A stretch of 64,000 nucleotides of DNA from Pseudomonas sp. PA27(2017) (GTDB lineage Bacteria; Pseudomonadota; Gammaproteobacteria; Pseudomonadales; Pseudomonadaceae): assembly GCF_001945445.1 (NCBI RefSeq), contig NZ_MSXW01000012.1, positions 124,001 to 188,000 on the forward strand, read 5' to 3'. The notes beneath the pieces are model-generated. The model had not been told where the DNA came from, searched no databases, and worked only from the letters and a program-made list of their open reading frames with translations. The position numbers and the translations under genes are program-made. The first letter of the stretch is position 1; every line of letters starts with the position of its first letter. This document shows, piece after piece, positions 49,281 to 57,993 of the stretch.

Positions 49281-50121
49281 CCCGTTCTACCCAGCACAAA
49301 AACCGCTGCTAAATCCCGCATGGGCAAGACATGGCCACGCGCTATGCTTCGCACACCAGTGAGCACTGCTCGACTACATCCCCAGATTCCGTGGAAAGCG
49401 CTGTGCATAAACTGTCGCTAGATGGCTACGGCCCAGCATTCACGAGGGCTTCCGGCCATCGTACAAAAAACGTTCTATTTCAATAGGTTGTGAATCAGGT
49501 TACGCACAATCGTTGTGCAGGAGCGCTTTCACAAGCTGTGCATATGTGGCCTCAGGCCTTGCTACTAAAGGCCTGTAGAAAGCTGATCACATTTTGACCA
49601 GTGCCTTTAGGTGCCAAGTAATCCACAGCACCAGCCAAGTGCGTTTATCTCTTGTGGACATCCATCCCCAGCAACCGGGGACGATAATGGGGATAAGCTG
49701 TCGGAAAAGTTATGAAATCCTTGCTATCAAAGGGCTACAGCAAATCGAACAAAAAATAATCGGCAACTTCGCCTTGGCAACTTATCTACACACAGAAACT
49801 GTGCGCGCTTCTGTGCATAAGTTGTAGTGAATGGGCTGGAGGCCTCAAACCGTGCGGCATTGAGAGAGATGAACGTTTTTTGATCAAGCGTCTGCGCCCA
49901 GTATTTTTGAGGCAGCAGCGCCATGAATCCTGCAGCAGGGTGAATAACCCGCCGCCCATTTTCCCCAGACTCCGTGGATCAAGCTGTGAACAAGCTGTCG
50001 CCACCAGGCTGAAAGCCTCGTGAACAGGGGCCTCCAGCCAGAAGATCAAAAAACATACAGGCGATCAAGCCGACGCTCAGGCAGCGCGCCGTGCAGGGCT
50101 GCATAACGCTGTGAATAGCGC

Positions 50122-50130
50122 TGTGGATAA
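50122..50130 (-). promoter_or_regulatory. DnaA box, exact match, in extended motif
   Basis: TGTGGATAA lies inside GCTGTGGATAAGCTGT (50120-50135), the best copy of the extended repeat. A hairpin (CTCTTGAGCGGATAG against CTATCCGTTCAAGAG) follows within 20 bp. Confidence 0.6.
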
Positions 50131-50306
50131 GCTGTTCAAGCCTGCGCTCTTGAGCGGATAGCTCGCCGTCTATCCGTTCAAGAGCCGCTGATATAAAGGG
50201 TTAGCGAAAGATGTCGCCCGCCTTTCACACAATTACTGTGCGCCGGGCTGTGGACAAACTGTTGGATAGCTGCCACAGCGCCCGTAATCCGGGCGACGCA
50301 GCGGCG

Positions 50307-50323
50307 TGATCATATTTTGATCA
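50307..50323. repeat. TGATCA-N5-TGATCA palindrome at the gbcB 3' end
   Basis: TGATCATATTTTGATCA has two TGATCA palindromes 11 bp apart. A near copy (TGATCACATTTTGACCA) lies at 49584-49600. Both belong to the box-rich region, and the 11-bp spacing equals that of the GCTGT half-sites in the neighbouring motif. Confidence 0.6.
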
Positions 50324-50328
50324 GCAGG

Positions 50329-51429
50329 TCAGTAATCGATGCTAACGTCGTTACGCGGCACGCTGCAGCAGGACAGGATGTAACCCTCGGCCACGTCCTC
50401 GTCGGTGATCCCGCCGTTGTGCTCCATGTCCACGTCGCCCGCCGTTTTAAGCACTTTGCAGGTACCACAGATGCCCATACCGCAGGCCTTGGGGATATGC
50501 AGGCCGAGCTTGGCAGCCGCCGCGTGCACGGTTTCGCCGGGGCCGACCTGGATGCTCTTGCCGGTGCTGGTGAAGGCCACCTGGTTGCGTTCTGCGGCCG
50601 GAACCTCCGGAGCATCAGCGGCCAGCTCGGCCAGTTCCTTGACCTCCTGGCGCACTTCGGCCGGCACCGGGCCGAAGGCTTCCTCATGATAGCGGCTCAT
50701 GTCGAAGCCCTTGGCCTCGAGCAGACGCTTGACCGCGCTCATGTAGGGCGTCGGGCCGCAGCAGAAGATTTCCCGCTCCAGATAATCCGGGGCCATCAGC
50801 TCCAGCATCGGCTGGTTGAGGTAGCCCCGGTAACCCGACCAGGACTCGCCAAGGCCGTGTTTCTCGCAGATCACGTGCAGGTTGAAGTTGGCGATCCGCG
50901 CGGCCATGTGTTCCAGCTCGCGCTGATAGATGATGTCCTTGGGCGAGCGGGCACTGTGCACGAACACCATGTCGACGTTGGCGTTGGTGTCGTAGAACCA
51001 GCGCGCCATCGACATCACCGGGGTAATGCCCACCCCGCCGCTGAGGAACAGTACCTTGTCGGCCGGAAAGTCGATGGCATTGAACAGCCCGACCGGGCCG
51101 TGCACCGCCAGCTCCTGGCCCTCGGACAGGTTGTCGTGCAACCAGTTGGAAACCTTGCCGCCCGGCACCCGCTTGATGGTGATGGAGAAGCTGTAAGGCA
51201 CCGACGGCGAGCTGGAGATGGTGTACGAGCGCATCACCGGCTGGCCATCGATCTCCAGCTCCAGGGTGACGAACTGCCCCGGCTTGAAGAAGAACAGCAC
51301 GGGTTGGTCGGCCATGAAACAGAAGGTGCGGACGTCCCATGTTTCCTGGATGACCTTGACGCAGCGCACCAGGTGGCGGCCGTTGCTCCAGGTCTGGGTA
51401 GTGACGGGATAGAGGAAGTCGTTCGACAT
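50329..51429 (-). CDS. gbcB: Glycine betaine monooxygenase reductase subunit GbcB
   Basis: 366 residues from the ATG at 51429. A ferredoxin-reductase flavin domain with RSYTISSSPS near residue 88 and an NAD-binding region (FLSGGVGITPVMSMARWF near 149, FCCGPTPYMSAV near 246) are followed by a C-terminal plant-type 2Fe-2S domain with CGMGICGTCKVL near residue 328. It passes electrons from NAD(P)H to the Rieske oxygenase GbcA. It is divergent from gbcA, as in P. aeruginosa, where GbdR activates both. Confidence 0.94.
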   Translation of the reverse strand: MSNDFLYPVTTQTWSNGRHLVRCVKVIQETWDVRTFCFMADQPVLFFFKPGQFVTLELEIDGQPVMRSYTISSSPSVPYSFSITIKRVPGGKVSNWLHDNLSEGQELAVHGPVGLFNAIDFPADKVLFLSGGVGITPVMSMARWFYDTNANVDMVFVHSARSPKDIIYQRELEHMAARIANFNLHVICEKHGLGESWSGYRGYLNQPMLELMAPDYLEREIFCCGPTPYMSAVKRLLEAKGFDMSRYHEEAFGPVPAEVRQEVKELAELAADAPEVPAAERNQVAFTSTGKSIQVGPGETVHAAAAKLGLHIPKACGMGICGTCKVLKTAGDVDMEHNGGITDEDVAEGYILSCCSVPRNDVSIDY

Positions 51430-51783
51430 GTCGGTTCTCTCGCGCACGCAGGCCGCTCACCGGCCCATTCTTTGCCGCGATTGTGCGCAACGCATCTGGG
51501 CCTCATTTACCTGCCAGCGACATCGGCATGCTAACGGCGACCTGCCCCGTAGACACTGGCGTACCCAGTCGGGAAATGATTCGGCCATGTCGCCCATGGA
51601 TAAGGTTCGCGCCGCGCCGGGCTCCACACTCGCCCCCAAGCCGAACAGGATAAGAGCGTCCGCCGCAGCCCCTGAGCAATGCGCCACTCGGCAGGCGATC
51701 CGGGCCAGGCGACGCCACCTTGCGTCAACCGCAACAGCCTATTTCATAGCGGCCGCAGCGCGTCCGCCACGAGGAGTTTCCCG
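51430..51783. promoter_or_regulatory. Divergent gbcB/gbcA promoter region
   Basis: 354 bp without a supported gene. By analogy with P. aeruginosa, it should contain the GbdR sites for the betaine monooxygenase genes. I could not pick out a confident operator by eye. A clear AGGAG ribosome site for gbcA lies at 51770-51774. Confidence 0.5.
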
Positions 51784-53076
51784 ATGACCGTCACCTCTAA
51801 TCTGAGCCTTGGCGACCCGCTGGAACCGGCCCGCGCCGCAGCAGCCGAAATGCTGCAGAACCGCGAGCGCACCTTTTCCCTGCCGCAGCCGTTCTACAAC
51901 GACGAGCGGGTGTTCCAGCTCGACATGCAGGAGATTTTCCACAAGGAATGGCTGATCGCCGGCATGACCTGCGAGATTCCAGCCAAGGGCAACTACCTGA
52001 CCCTGCAGATCGGCAACAACCCGATCATCGTCATCCGCGGCGCCGAGGGCGTCGTGCATGCCTTCCACAACGTCTGCCGCCACCGCGGCTCGCGCCTGTG
52101 CACCAGCGACAAGGGCAAGGTCGCCAAGCTGGTCTGCCCGTACCACCAGTGGACCTACGAAGTGGATGGCCGCCTGCTGTTCGCCGGCACCGAAATGGGC
52201 GCCGACTTCAACCTGGCCGACTACAACCTCAAGCCGGTCAACTGCAAGACCGCCGGCGGTTACATCTTCATCTCCCTGGCCGAGAACCCACCGGCCATCG
52301 ACGAGTTCCTCGCCACCCTGGCGCACTACATGGAACCGTACGACATGGAGAACGCCAAGGTGGCGGTGCAGACCACCCTGATGGAAAAGGCCAACTGGAA
52401 GCTGGTGCTGGAAAACAACCGCGAGTGCTACCACTGCAACGGTTCGCACCCGGAACTGCTCAACACCCTACTGGAATGGGACGACACCAACGATCCCCGC
52501 GCGACCCAGTCGTTCAAGGACCACGTGGCCGAATCCGCCGCCAAGTGGGAAGCCGAGAAGATTCCGTATCTGCACGCCGGCTTCGGCCTGCGTAACCGTA
52601 TCGTGCGCATGCCGCTGCTCAAGGGCACCGTGTCCATGACCATGGACGGCAAGCAGGGCTGCAAGAAACTGATGGGCCGCATCCAGAACCCGGACCTGGG
52701 CTCGATGCGCATCCTGCACCTGCCGCACTCCTGGAACCACGCCATGGGCGACCACCTGATCGTGTTCACCGTGTGGCCGATCAGTGCCCAGGAAACCATG
52801 GTCACCACCAAATGGCTGGTGCGCAAGGACGCCGTGGAAGGCGAGGATTACGACATCGCCCGCCTGCGCGAAGTCTGGGACGCCACCAACGACCAGGACC
52901 GTCGCCTGGCCGAGGAAAACCAGCGCGGCATCAACTCCACCGCCTACCAGCCCGGCCCGTACTCGAAAACCTACGAGTTCGGCGTGGTCAACTTCATCGA
53001 CTGGTACAGCGAGCGCATGCTCAGCAACCTGGGCGCCGCGCCGGCGCCGTATCTGCGGGATGTGAAGACGCAGTAA
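51784..53076 (+). CDS. gbcA: Glycine betaine monooxygenase Rieske subunit GbcA
   Basis: 430 residues. The Rieske motif is NVCRHRGSRLC...CPYHQWTYEVDG near residues 93-122 (C-x-H and C-x2-H ligands). The catalytic domain has ENNRECYHCNGSHPELLNTL near residue 208, supplying the bridging Glu and iron-binding His pair. It hydroxylates one N-methyl group of glycine betaine, yielding dimethylglycine and formaldehyde, with electrons from GbcB. A strong terminator follows the gene. Confidence 0.95.
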   Translation: MTVTSNLSLGDPLEPARAAAAEMLQNRERTFSLPQPFYNDERVFQLDMQEIFHKEWLIAGMTCEIPAKGNYLTLQIGNNPIIVIRGAEGVVHAFHNVCRHRGSRLCTSDKGKVAKLVCPYHQWTYEVDGRLLFAGTEMGADFNLADYNLKPVNCKTAGGYIFISLAENPPAIDEFLATLAHYMEPYDMENAKVAVQTTLMEKANWKLVLENNRECYHCNGSHPELLNTLLEWDDTNDPRATQSFKDHVAESAAKWEAEKIPYLHAGFGLRNRIVRMPLLKGTVSMTMDGKQGCKKLMGRIQNPDLGSMRILHLPHSWNHAMGDHLIVFTVWPISAQETMVTTKWLVRKDAVEGEDYDIARLREVWDATNDQDRRLAEENQRGINSTAYQPGPYSKTYEFGVVNFIDWYSERMLSNLGAAPAPYLRDVKTQ

Positions 53077-53090
53077 GCGGCTGAGAACAA

Positions 53091-53125
53091 AAAGCCCCGC
53101 CAGCTAAACCTGGCGGGGCTTTTTT
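53091..53125 (+). terminator. Rho-independent terminator of gbcA
   Basis: A perfect 13-bp stem (AAAGCCCCGCCAG with its complement), a six-base loop and a T-run begin 15 bp after the gbcA stop. The A-tract on the left may also stop the convergent cdhB transcript. Confidence 0.93.
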
Positions 53126-53141
53126 GCGTCACGAGGAAGGC

Positions 53142-53606
53142 TCAGGGCAAGCCGATCACCCGTCCGGCATAAACAGAACGCGGCGCTCCATGCTGCGCCT
53201 CGACCAGCTCAGCAATTCGCTCAGCCACCTCACCATCGAACGGCGCCGAACGACCATTGGCCGTGTCGATATTCATCAGCATCTGTTCGCTTTCCGCCAC
53301 GATCTGCCCGTCGTCGCAGCGCTCGAGCAGGTGATGGACATGCAGGCGCTTGCGGTCATGACCGAGCAGTTGGGTGCGCACCTGAACCTCGACGCCAAGC
53401 TTCACCTCGGCCAGAAAGTTGAGGTGGCACTCCAGCGTATAGAGCGTGTGCCCAGTACGCGCCCTGCCCGCTTCGTCGAGGCCGATGAGATCCATCAGCC
53501 CGTCGGTGGCAAAACTGCAGATCAGCAGGTAATAGGCGTCGCGCAGGTGGCCGTTGTAGTCGACCCAGTCGGCCTGCACCGCGGTTGTGTAGGTAACCGG
53601 CAGCAT
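53142..53606 (-). CDS. cdhB: Carnitine-catabolism thioesterase CdhB (hot-dog fold)
   Basis: 154 residues, 4-hydroxybenzoyl-CoA-thioesterase-like. TYTTAVQADWVDYNGHLRDAYYL near residue 5 holds the Asp-Tyr-Asn-Gly-His active-site block, with HLNFLAEVKLGVEVQVRTQL following near 61. In carnitine degradation it hydrolyses betainyl-CoA to glycine betaine. It lies 2 bp after cdhA, at the end of the caiX-cdhC-cdhA-cdhB order. Confidence 0.88.
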   Translation of the reverse strand: MLPVTYTTAVQADWVDYNGHLRDAYYLLICSFATDGLMDLIGLDEAGRARTGHTLYTLECHLNFLAEVKLGVEVQVRTQLLGHDRKRLHVHHLLERCDDGQIVAESEQMLMNIDTANGRSAPFDGEVAERIAELVEAQHGAPRSVYAGRVIGLP

Positions 53607-53608
53607 GC

Positions 53609-54574
53609 TCAGTCCTCGAAGGCGAAGCCGTGGCGGGCCTTGGTTTCGCGGATCGCGCCAAGCACGGCCAGCAGGCAATCGTCACGGTAGCGCTCCAGCT
53701 CGGCGAGGCTGCGCTGGCCCTGCTGGACCGATGTGCCGGCGACCACGTCGTCGATCAGCTGGTCGGTCAGCTCGGGCGCCTGCAGGTAGGTCCAGGGCAG
53801 CTTCAGCGCCGGGCCGAACTGGGCCATGAAGTGGCGCATGCCGGCGTCGCCGCCCGCCAGGGTGTAGGTCAGGAAGGTGCCCATGAACGACCAGCGCAGC
53901 CCGGCGCCGAAGCGGATCGCGTCGTCGATCTCGCCGGTGGTCGCCACGCCGTCGTTGACCAGGTGCAGCGCCTCGCGCCACAGCGCTTCGAGCAGGCGAT
54001 CGGCGATAAAGCCCGGCACCTCCTTGCGCACGTGCAGCGGGCGCATGCCCAGCGCGCTGTAGACGACGATGGCCGCTTCTACCGCCTCGGGCGCAGTACG
54101 CTCACCGCCAACCACTTCGACCAGCGGCAACAGGTACACCGGGTTGAACGGGTGACCGACCACGCAGCGCTCCGGGTGCTGCGCCTCGGCATAGAACTCG
54201 CTGGGCAGCAGGCCCGACGTGCTGGAGCCGATGATCACATCGGCCCGCGCCGCGGCGCTGATGCGCGCGTGCATCGCGAGCTTGAGGTCGAGCCGCTCGG
54301 GCGCGCTCTCCTGGATGAAATCGGCATCACGCACGCAAGCATCCAGCTCGCTGAAAAAGCGCAAGCGCTGCACCGACGCCCCCGGCGCCAGGCCCTGCTT
54401 TTCCAGCGCCGGCCAGGCATTGGCGATACGCGTGCGCAGGGCCGCTTCGGCACCGGGCGCCGGGTCCCAGGCGTGCACGTCCAGGCCATGGGCCAGGGCG
54501 CGGGCGATCCAGCCGGCGCCGATCACGCCAGTGCCCAAGGCGGCGAAAATCTTGATATCGGTAACGTAGGACAT
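53609..54574 (-). CDS. cdhA: L-carnitine 3-dehydrogenase CdhA
   Basis: 321 residues, 3-hydroxyacyl-CoA-dehydrogenase-like. The NAD motif [22 protein letters not shown] lies near residue 12, and [12 protein letters not shown] then [20 protein letters not shown] near residue 139 contains the catalytic His. The C-terminal helical domain includes [19 protein letters not shown]. It oxidises carnitine to 3-dehydrocarnitine, the first step of the pathway. It is 20 bp after cdhC and just before cdhB. Confidence 0.92.
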   Translation of the reverse strand: MSYVTDIKIFAALGTGVIGAGWIARALAHGLDVHAWDPAPGAEAALRTRIANAWPALEKQGLAPGASVQRLRFFSELDACVRDADFIQESAPERLDLKLAMHARISAAARADVIIGSSTSGLLPSEFYAEAQHPERCVVGHPFNPVYLLPLVEVVGGERTAPEAVEAAIVVYSALGMRPLHVRKEVPGFIADRLLEALWREALHLVNDGVATTGEIDDAIRFGAGLRWSFMGTFLTYTLAGGDAGMRHFMAQFGPALKLPWTYLQAPELTDQLIDDVVAGTSVQQGQRSLAELERYRDDCLLAVLGAIRETKARHGFAFED

Positions 54575-54594
54575 GTCAGGCTCCCGTTCGCAGG

Positions 54595-55479
54595 CTAGCG
54601 GCCTTGCAGATTCATCTTCGCCCGGCCCTCGGCTGGGCTGAGCACACGGCCACCGAGGCGCTCGATGATTTCCACCGCCCGCTCCACCAGCGAGCCATTG
54701 CTGGCCGGCACGCCCTTGTCCAGCCAGATGTTGTCTTCCAGCCCCACGCGCACGTTGCCGCCCAGCAGCATGGCCTGGGCGAGCATCGGCATCTGCATGC
54801 GACCGATACCGAAGCCGGCCCAGGTCAGGCCCGGCGGCAGGTTGTCGACCATCGCCTTCATGGTCGCGGTATCGGCCGGCGCGCCCCAGGGGATGCCCAG
54901 GCACAGCTGGATCAGCGGATCCTCCAGCAGGCCCTCCTTGAGCATCTGTTTGGCGAACCACAGGTGGCCGGTGTCAAAGATTTCCAGCTCGGCTTTCACG
55001 CCCAGTTCGGTGATGCGCTTGGCGCCCGCGCGCAGCTGCGCCGGGGTGGAAACGTAGATGAAATCGCCATCACCGAAATTCAGCGTGCCGCAATCCAGGG
55101 TGCAGATTTCCGGTCGCAGCTCCTCGATATGGGCCAGGCGGGTCAGCGGCCCGACCAGATCGGTACCGGCACCGAACGCCAGCGGCTGCTCGCCCTTACC
55201 GATCTCCAGGTCGCCGCCCATTCCGGCAGTGAGGTTGATGATCACGTCGGTATCGCTCTCGCGAATGCGCTCGACCACCTCGCGATACAACGCCACATCG
55301 CGGCTCGGCTTGCCGGTGTGCGGGTCACGCACGTGGCAATGAGCAACGGTGGCACCGGCCTTGGCGGCCTCGATGGCGGCCTCGGCGATCTGCCTCGGTG
55401 TAACGGGAATGGCCGGGTGGCGGCCAATGGTGTCGCCGGCGCCGGTGACCGCGCAGGTGATGATGACTTCGTGGTTCAC
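54595..55479 (-). CDS. cdhC: 3-dehydrocarnitine cleavage enzyme CdhC (BKACE family)
   Basis: 294 residues from a GTG start with GGAG eight bases upstream. [28 protein letters not shown] is the beta-keto acid cleavage enzyme N-terminus. [17 protein letters not shown] near residue 46 supplies the zinc His pair, and [20 protein letters not shown] near residue 253 the Glu ligand. It exchanges with acetyl-CoA to make betainyl-CoA and acetoacetate from dehydrocarnitine. It lies between caiX (67 bp upstream) and cdhA. Confidence 0.92.
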   Translation of the reverse strand: MNHEVIITCAVTGAGDTIGRHPAIPVTPRQIAEAAIEAAKAGATVAHCHVRDPHTGKPSRDVALYREVVERIRESDTDVIINLTAGMGGDLEIGKGEQPLAFGAGTDLVGPLTRLAHIEELRPEICTLDCGTLNFGDGDFIYVSTPAQLRAGAKRITELGVKAELEIFDTGHLWFAKQMLKEGLLEDPLIQLCLGIPWGAPADTATMKAMVDNLPPGLTWAGFGIGRMQMPMLAQAMLLGGNVRVGLEDNIWLDKGVPASNGSLVERAVEIIERLGGRVLSPAEGRAKMNLQGR

Positions 55480-55546
55480 GGTCGTGCTCCTTTATCGAGG
55501 ACGAACGCCGCCCCCGCGCAGTGCGCGGTGACAGCAAGGGCTTGGG

Positions 55547-56482
55547 TTATTGGCTGAGTTTCAGGGCCTGGGCGGCCGGCTTGCCGTCGCGGCTGGTCAC
55601 GCCTTCGAGCCACCCGGCAACCACCTCGGGGTTGGCCGCGATCCACTCGCGCGCCACCTTGTCGGGCGCCTGGCGATCCATGATCGGTTGCATCAGTTCG
55701 GCCTCCTGCTCGCTGGTGAAGCGCAGGCTGGTGAGCAGGCGATTGGCGTTGGCGCAGCGCTGTGCGTAGTCCGGCGAAGTCACGGTGGACACAGTCGCGG
55801 CGCCGTCGTTGGGGCCGAACACGTCCTCGGTACCGGACAGGTAGGTGATCGGCATCTGCAGGTTCATCGGGTGCGGCTTCCAGCCGAAGAACACCACCGG
55901 CTTCTCGTTGCGTACCGCTCGGCCAACGGCAGCGAGCATGCCAGCCTCGCTGGATTCGACCAGCTTGAACTCGCCAAGACCGAACTGATCGCTGTCGATC
56001 ATCTTCTGGATCGCGGTGTTGGCGCCCGACCCGGCCTCGATGCCGTAGATCTTGCCGTCGAGCTGATCCTTGAAGCGGGCGATGTCGGCAAGGGTCTTGA
56101 TGCCCTGCTCGGCCGCATAGGTCGGCACGGCGAGTACCGCCACGGCATCGTCCAGCGACGGCTTGTCGGCCACCTTCACGGCACCAGCATCGAGGAAGGG
56201 CTTGATGTTGTCGTCCATGATCGGCTTCCAGTAGCCGAGAAAGGCATCGACCTGGCCCTTCTGGATGCCGGCGAAGATGATCTGCTGCGAGGCCTGGGTC
56301 TGGGTGGTTTCATAGCCCAGGCCTTGCAGCAACTGGTTGGCCACGGCGGTGGTGGCGACCACATCGGTCCAGCCGACGGCGCCGAGGCGGACGGTCTTGC
56401 AACTGGCCTCTTCGGCGGCCAGCAGGGGCGCACTGAACAGGGTGACGGCGCAGCAGGCTGCGAACGCGGTGAGCGTTTTCAT
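55547..56482 (-). CDS. caiX: Carnitine ABC transporter substrate-binding protein CaiX
   Basis: 311 residues of the glycine-betaine-binding (OpuAC-like) family. The signal peptide MKTLTAFAACCAVTLFSAPLLA is followed by mature RLGAVGWTDVVATTAVANQLL. YWKPIMDDNIKPF and FFGWKPHPMNLQMPITYLSG contribute the aromatic residues that cage quaternary amines. No permease or ATPase gene is nearby; in P. aeruginosa CaiX docks on the shared CbcWV transporter core. It is the first gene of the cdh run, divergent from cdhR. Confidence 0.9.
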   Translation of the reverse strand: MKTLTAFAACCAVTLFSAPLLAAEEASCKTVRLGAVGWTDVVATTAVANQLLQGLGYETTQTQASQQIIFAGIQKGQVDAFLGYWKPIMDDNIKPFLDAGAVKVADKPSLDDAVAVLAVPTYAAEQGIKTLADIARFKDQLDGKIYGIEAGSGANTAIQKMIDSDQFGLGEFKLVESSEAGMLAAVGRAVRNEKPVVFFGWKPHPMNLQMPITYLSGTEDVFGPNDGAATVSTVTSPDYAQRCANANRLLTSLRFTSEQEAELMQPIMDRQAPDKVAREWIAANPEVVAGWLEGVTSRDGKPAAQALKLSQ

Positions 56483-56645
56483 GAGCGGGGCTCCTCAACG
56501 GTTTAGTCTGGTTTTTAGTACCGTGTGACCGGAACAGCGGGATTCCGATGGCGCCACCTTACGCAGTTACTCGGTTGGCAATTCGCACCATATCGACATA
56601 AAACCAGAACATAACGACTTGAAGATCGGGTCACGCTGCCGTTAG

Positions 56646-57635
56646 ATGGAGCTCTACGCAGCGAGTACTCCAATGCCTGATCGCTTCTGCTTTCTACTGT
56701 TGCCCGGCTTTTCGATGATGGGCCTGATGTCGGCCATCGAGCCGCTACGGGTCGCCAACCGTTTTCACGCGCCCCATTACCACTGGCGGCTACTCAGCGC
56801 CGACGGACAGGCCGTGCCGGCCAGCAATGGCATGTCGCTCAATGTCGATGGTGCTCTGGATGACGACCTGACCGACACCAGCCTCTTCGTGGTAGCCGGC
56901 TTCGAGCCACTGGCGGGTTTCGGGCCGCAGCTGGCCGCCCGCTTGCGGCGTGCCGAACGCGAATGCCGGGTGCTCGGCGCCATCGATACCGGCAGCTTTG
57001 TGCTCGCCGAGGCCGGGCTGCTGGATGCCCGGCAGCGATTTACCCTGCACTGGGAAGCGCTGGATGCCTTTCGTGAACGTTATCCACAGCTGCAACCGAC
57101 CCAGGAGCTGTTCGAGATCGATGGCCGGCGCATCACCAGTGCCGGGGGCACCAGCAGCCTGGACCTGATGCTCGGGCTGATCGGCCGTGACCATGGCGAG
57201 CCGCTCTCGATCCGCGTGTCCGAGCAATTCGTGCTGGGCCGCATCCGCACCCGGCTGGATCACCAACGCATGCAGGTCAGCAGCCGCTACGGCATCCACG
57301 ACAAGAAGCTGGCATTAGTGATCGCCGAAATGGAGCGCTGCACCGAGGAGCCGCGCAGCCCGCAACAACTGGCCGACTCCGTAGGCATCACCACCCGCCA
57401 GCTGGAGCGGCTGTTCCGCACGCACCTGGCCACCACGCCAGTCACCTTCTACCTCGCCCTGCGCCTGGACAAGGGCCGCCAACTGCTGCGTCAGAGCGAC
57501 CTCAGCGTGCTGGAAGTGGCCCTGGCCTGCGGCTTCGACTCGGCCTCCTACTTCGCCCGCCGCTACCGCGCGCGGTTTGCAGTCAGCCCGCGGCAGGATC
57601 GGCACGAAACAGCCCCACCCACTCTACGACCGTGA
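56646..57635 (+). CDS. cdhR: Carnitine catabolism transcription activator CdhR (GATase1-AraC)
   Basis: 329 residues from the ATG at 56646; ATG 56673 (MPDRFCFLLLPGFSMMGLMS) is a plausible alternative, as neither has a strong ribosome site. Residues 15-185 form a DJ-1/PfpI-like ligand domain without an obvious catalytic Cys. Residues 220-320 are an AraC-type double helix-turn-helix (LADSVGITTRQLERLFRTHL and VLEVALACGFDSASYFARRYR). This two-domain type is typical of quaternary-amine regulators CdhR and GbdR. Its position divergent from caiX-cdhCAB, with a 163-bp shared promoter region, favours CdhR. Confidence 0.87.
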   Translation: MELYAASTPMPDRFCFLLLPGFSMMGLMSAIEPLRVANRFHAPHYHWRLLSADGQAVPASNGMSLNVDGALDDDLTDTSLFVVAGFEPLAGFGPQLAARLRRAERECRVLGAIDTGSFVLAEAGLLDARQRFTLHWEALDAFRERYPQLQPTQELFEIDGRRITSAGGTSSLDLMLGLIGRDHGEPLSIRVSEQFVLGRIRTRLDHQRMQVSSRYGIHDKKLALVIAEMERCTEEPRSPQQLADSVGITTRQLERLFRTHLATTPVTFYLALRLDKGRQLLRQSDLSVLEVALACGFDSASYFARRYRARFAVSPRQDRHETAPPTLRP

Positions 57636-57664
57636 AAAGTCGCAAGCATCCTACGGGCTGCAAA

Positions 57665-57801
57665 GTGGCGCAAGCGGCCGTTATTCGATCCACTGTAGGA
57701 GCCGCGACCTCGCGGCGATTCGCTCAGGCACCGCCGAAATAGGCAGTCAGGCTGCAATCGTTTCGCCCCGAGGTCGGGGCTCCCACAGGTTGGTTTGAGT
57801 G
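57665..57801. repeat. Dispersed 137-bp intergenic repeat, copy 2
   Basis: 131 of 137 positions match 35722-35858 without gaps. It begins 29 bp after the cdhR stop, so both copies sit just downstream of plus-strand genes. The rest of the 358-bp gap to the next gene shows nothing else recognisable. Confidence 0.9.
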
Positions 57802-57993
57802 GCTGCTCATGCCTTGTAGCTGCATACCGTGGAACAGGCCTGCCCAAAGAGGCTTATCCACCGGCGACTCCGGCTTGACGCTTTCGGCAATCCCCCCGTC
57901 GTTTTTGCATCGGGTCGCCCTGGCGTCGAGGCATATGCTGCCCACAAAGCGCCAGCAGCGAATCTGGTGCATTCATTCAAGGGGAGCCGCCTG

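Larger units (their letters stand above)
49198..50328. repeat. Gene-free 1.1-kb array of DnaA-box-like repeats and palindromes
   Basis: No supported gene is present; in-frame stops are frequent in every frame. Exact matches to TTATNCACA, all reading TGTGNATAA on the plus strand, are at 49272-49280, 49402-49410, 49812-49820 and 50122-50130. Single-mismatch copies are at 49229, 49537, 49619, 49688, 49782 and 50249, and two-mismatch copies at 49653, 49985 and 50110. Six of these boxes (49402, 49688, 49812, 49985, 50122, 50249) extend to GCTGTGNAYAARCTGT, which puts two GCTGT-type half-sites 11 bp apart. Hairpins and A/T tracts follow most boxes. Both flanking genes run into the region, so it need not hold a promoter. 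It could bind DnaA, or be a degenerate iteron array. Confidence 0.75.

Noticed and set aside
49594..50049. Short ORFs (up to 87 codons) in the box-rich region
   Set aside because: They lack ribosome sites and family similarity, lie across the repeats, and have poor codon use for this genome.
49198..50328. The box-rich region as the chromosomal origin oriC
   Set aside because: The genes normally flanking Pseudomonas oriC (dnaA, rpmH, dnaN, gidA) are absent. DnaA titration or a similar accessory role fits better.
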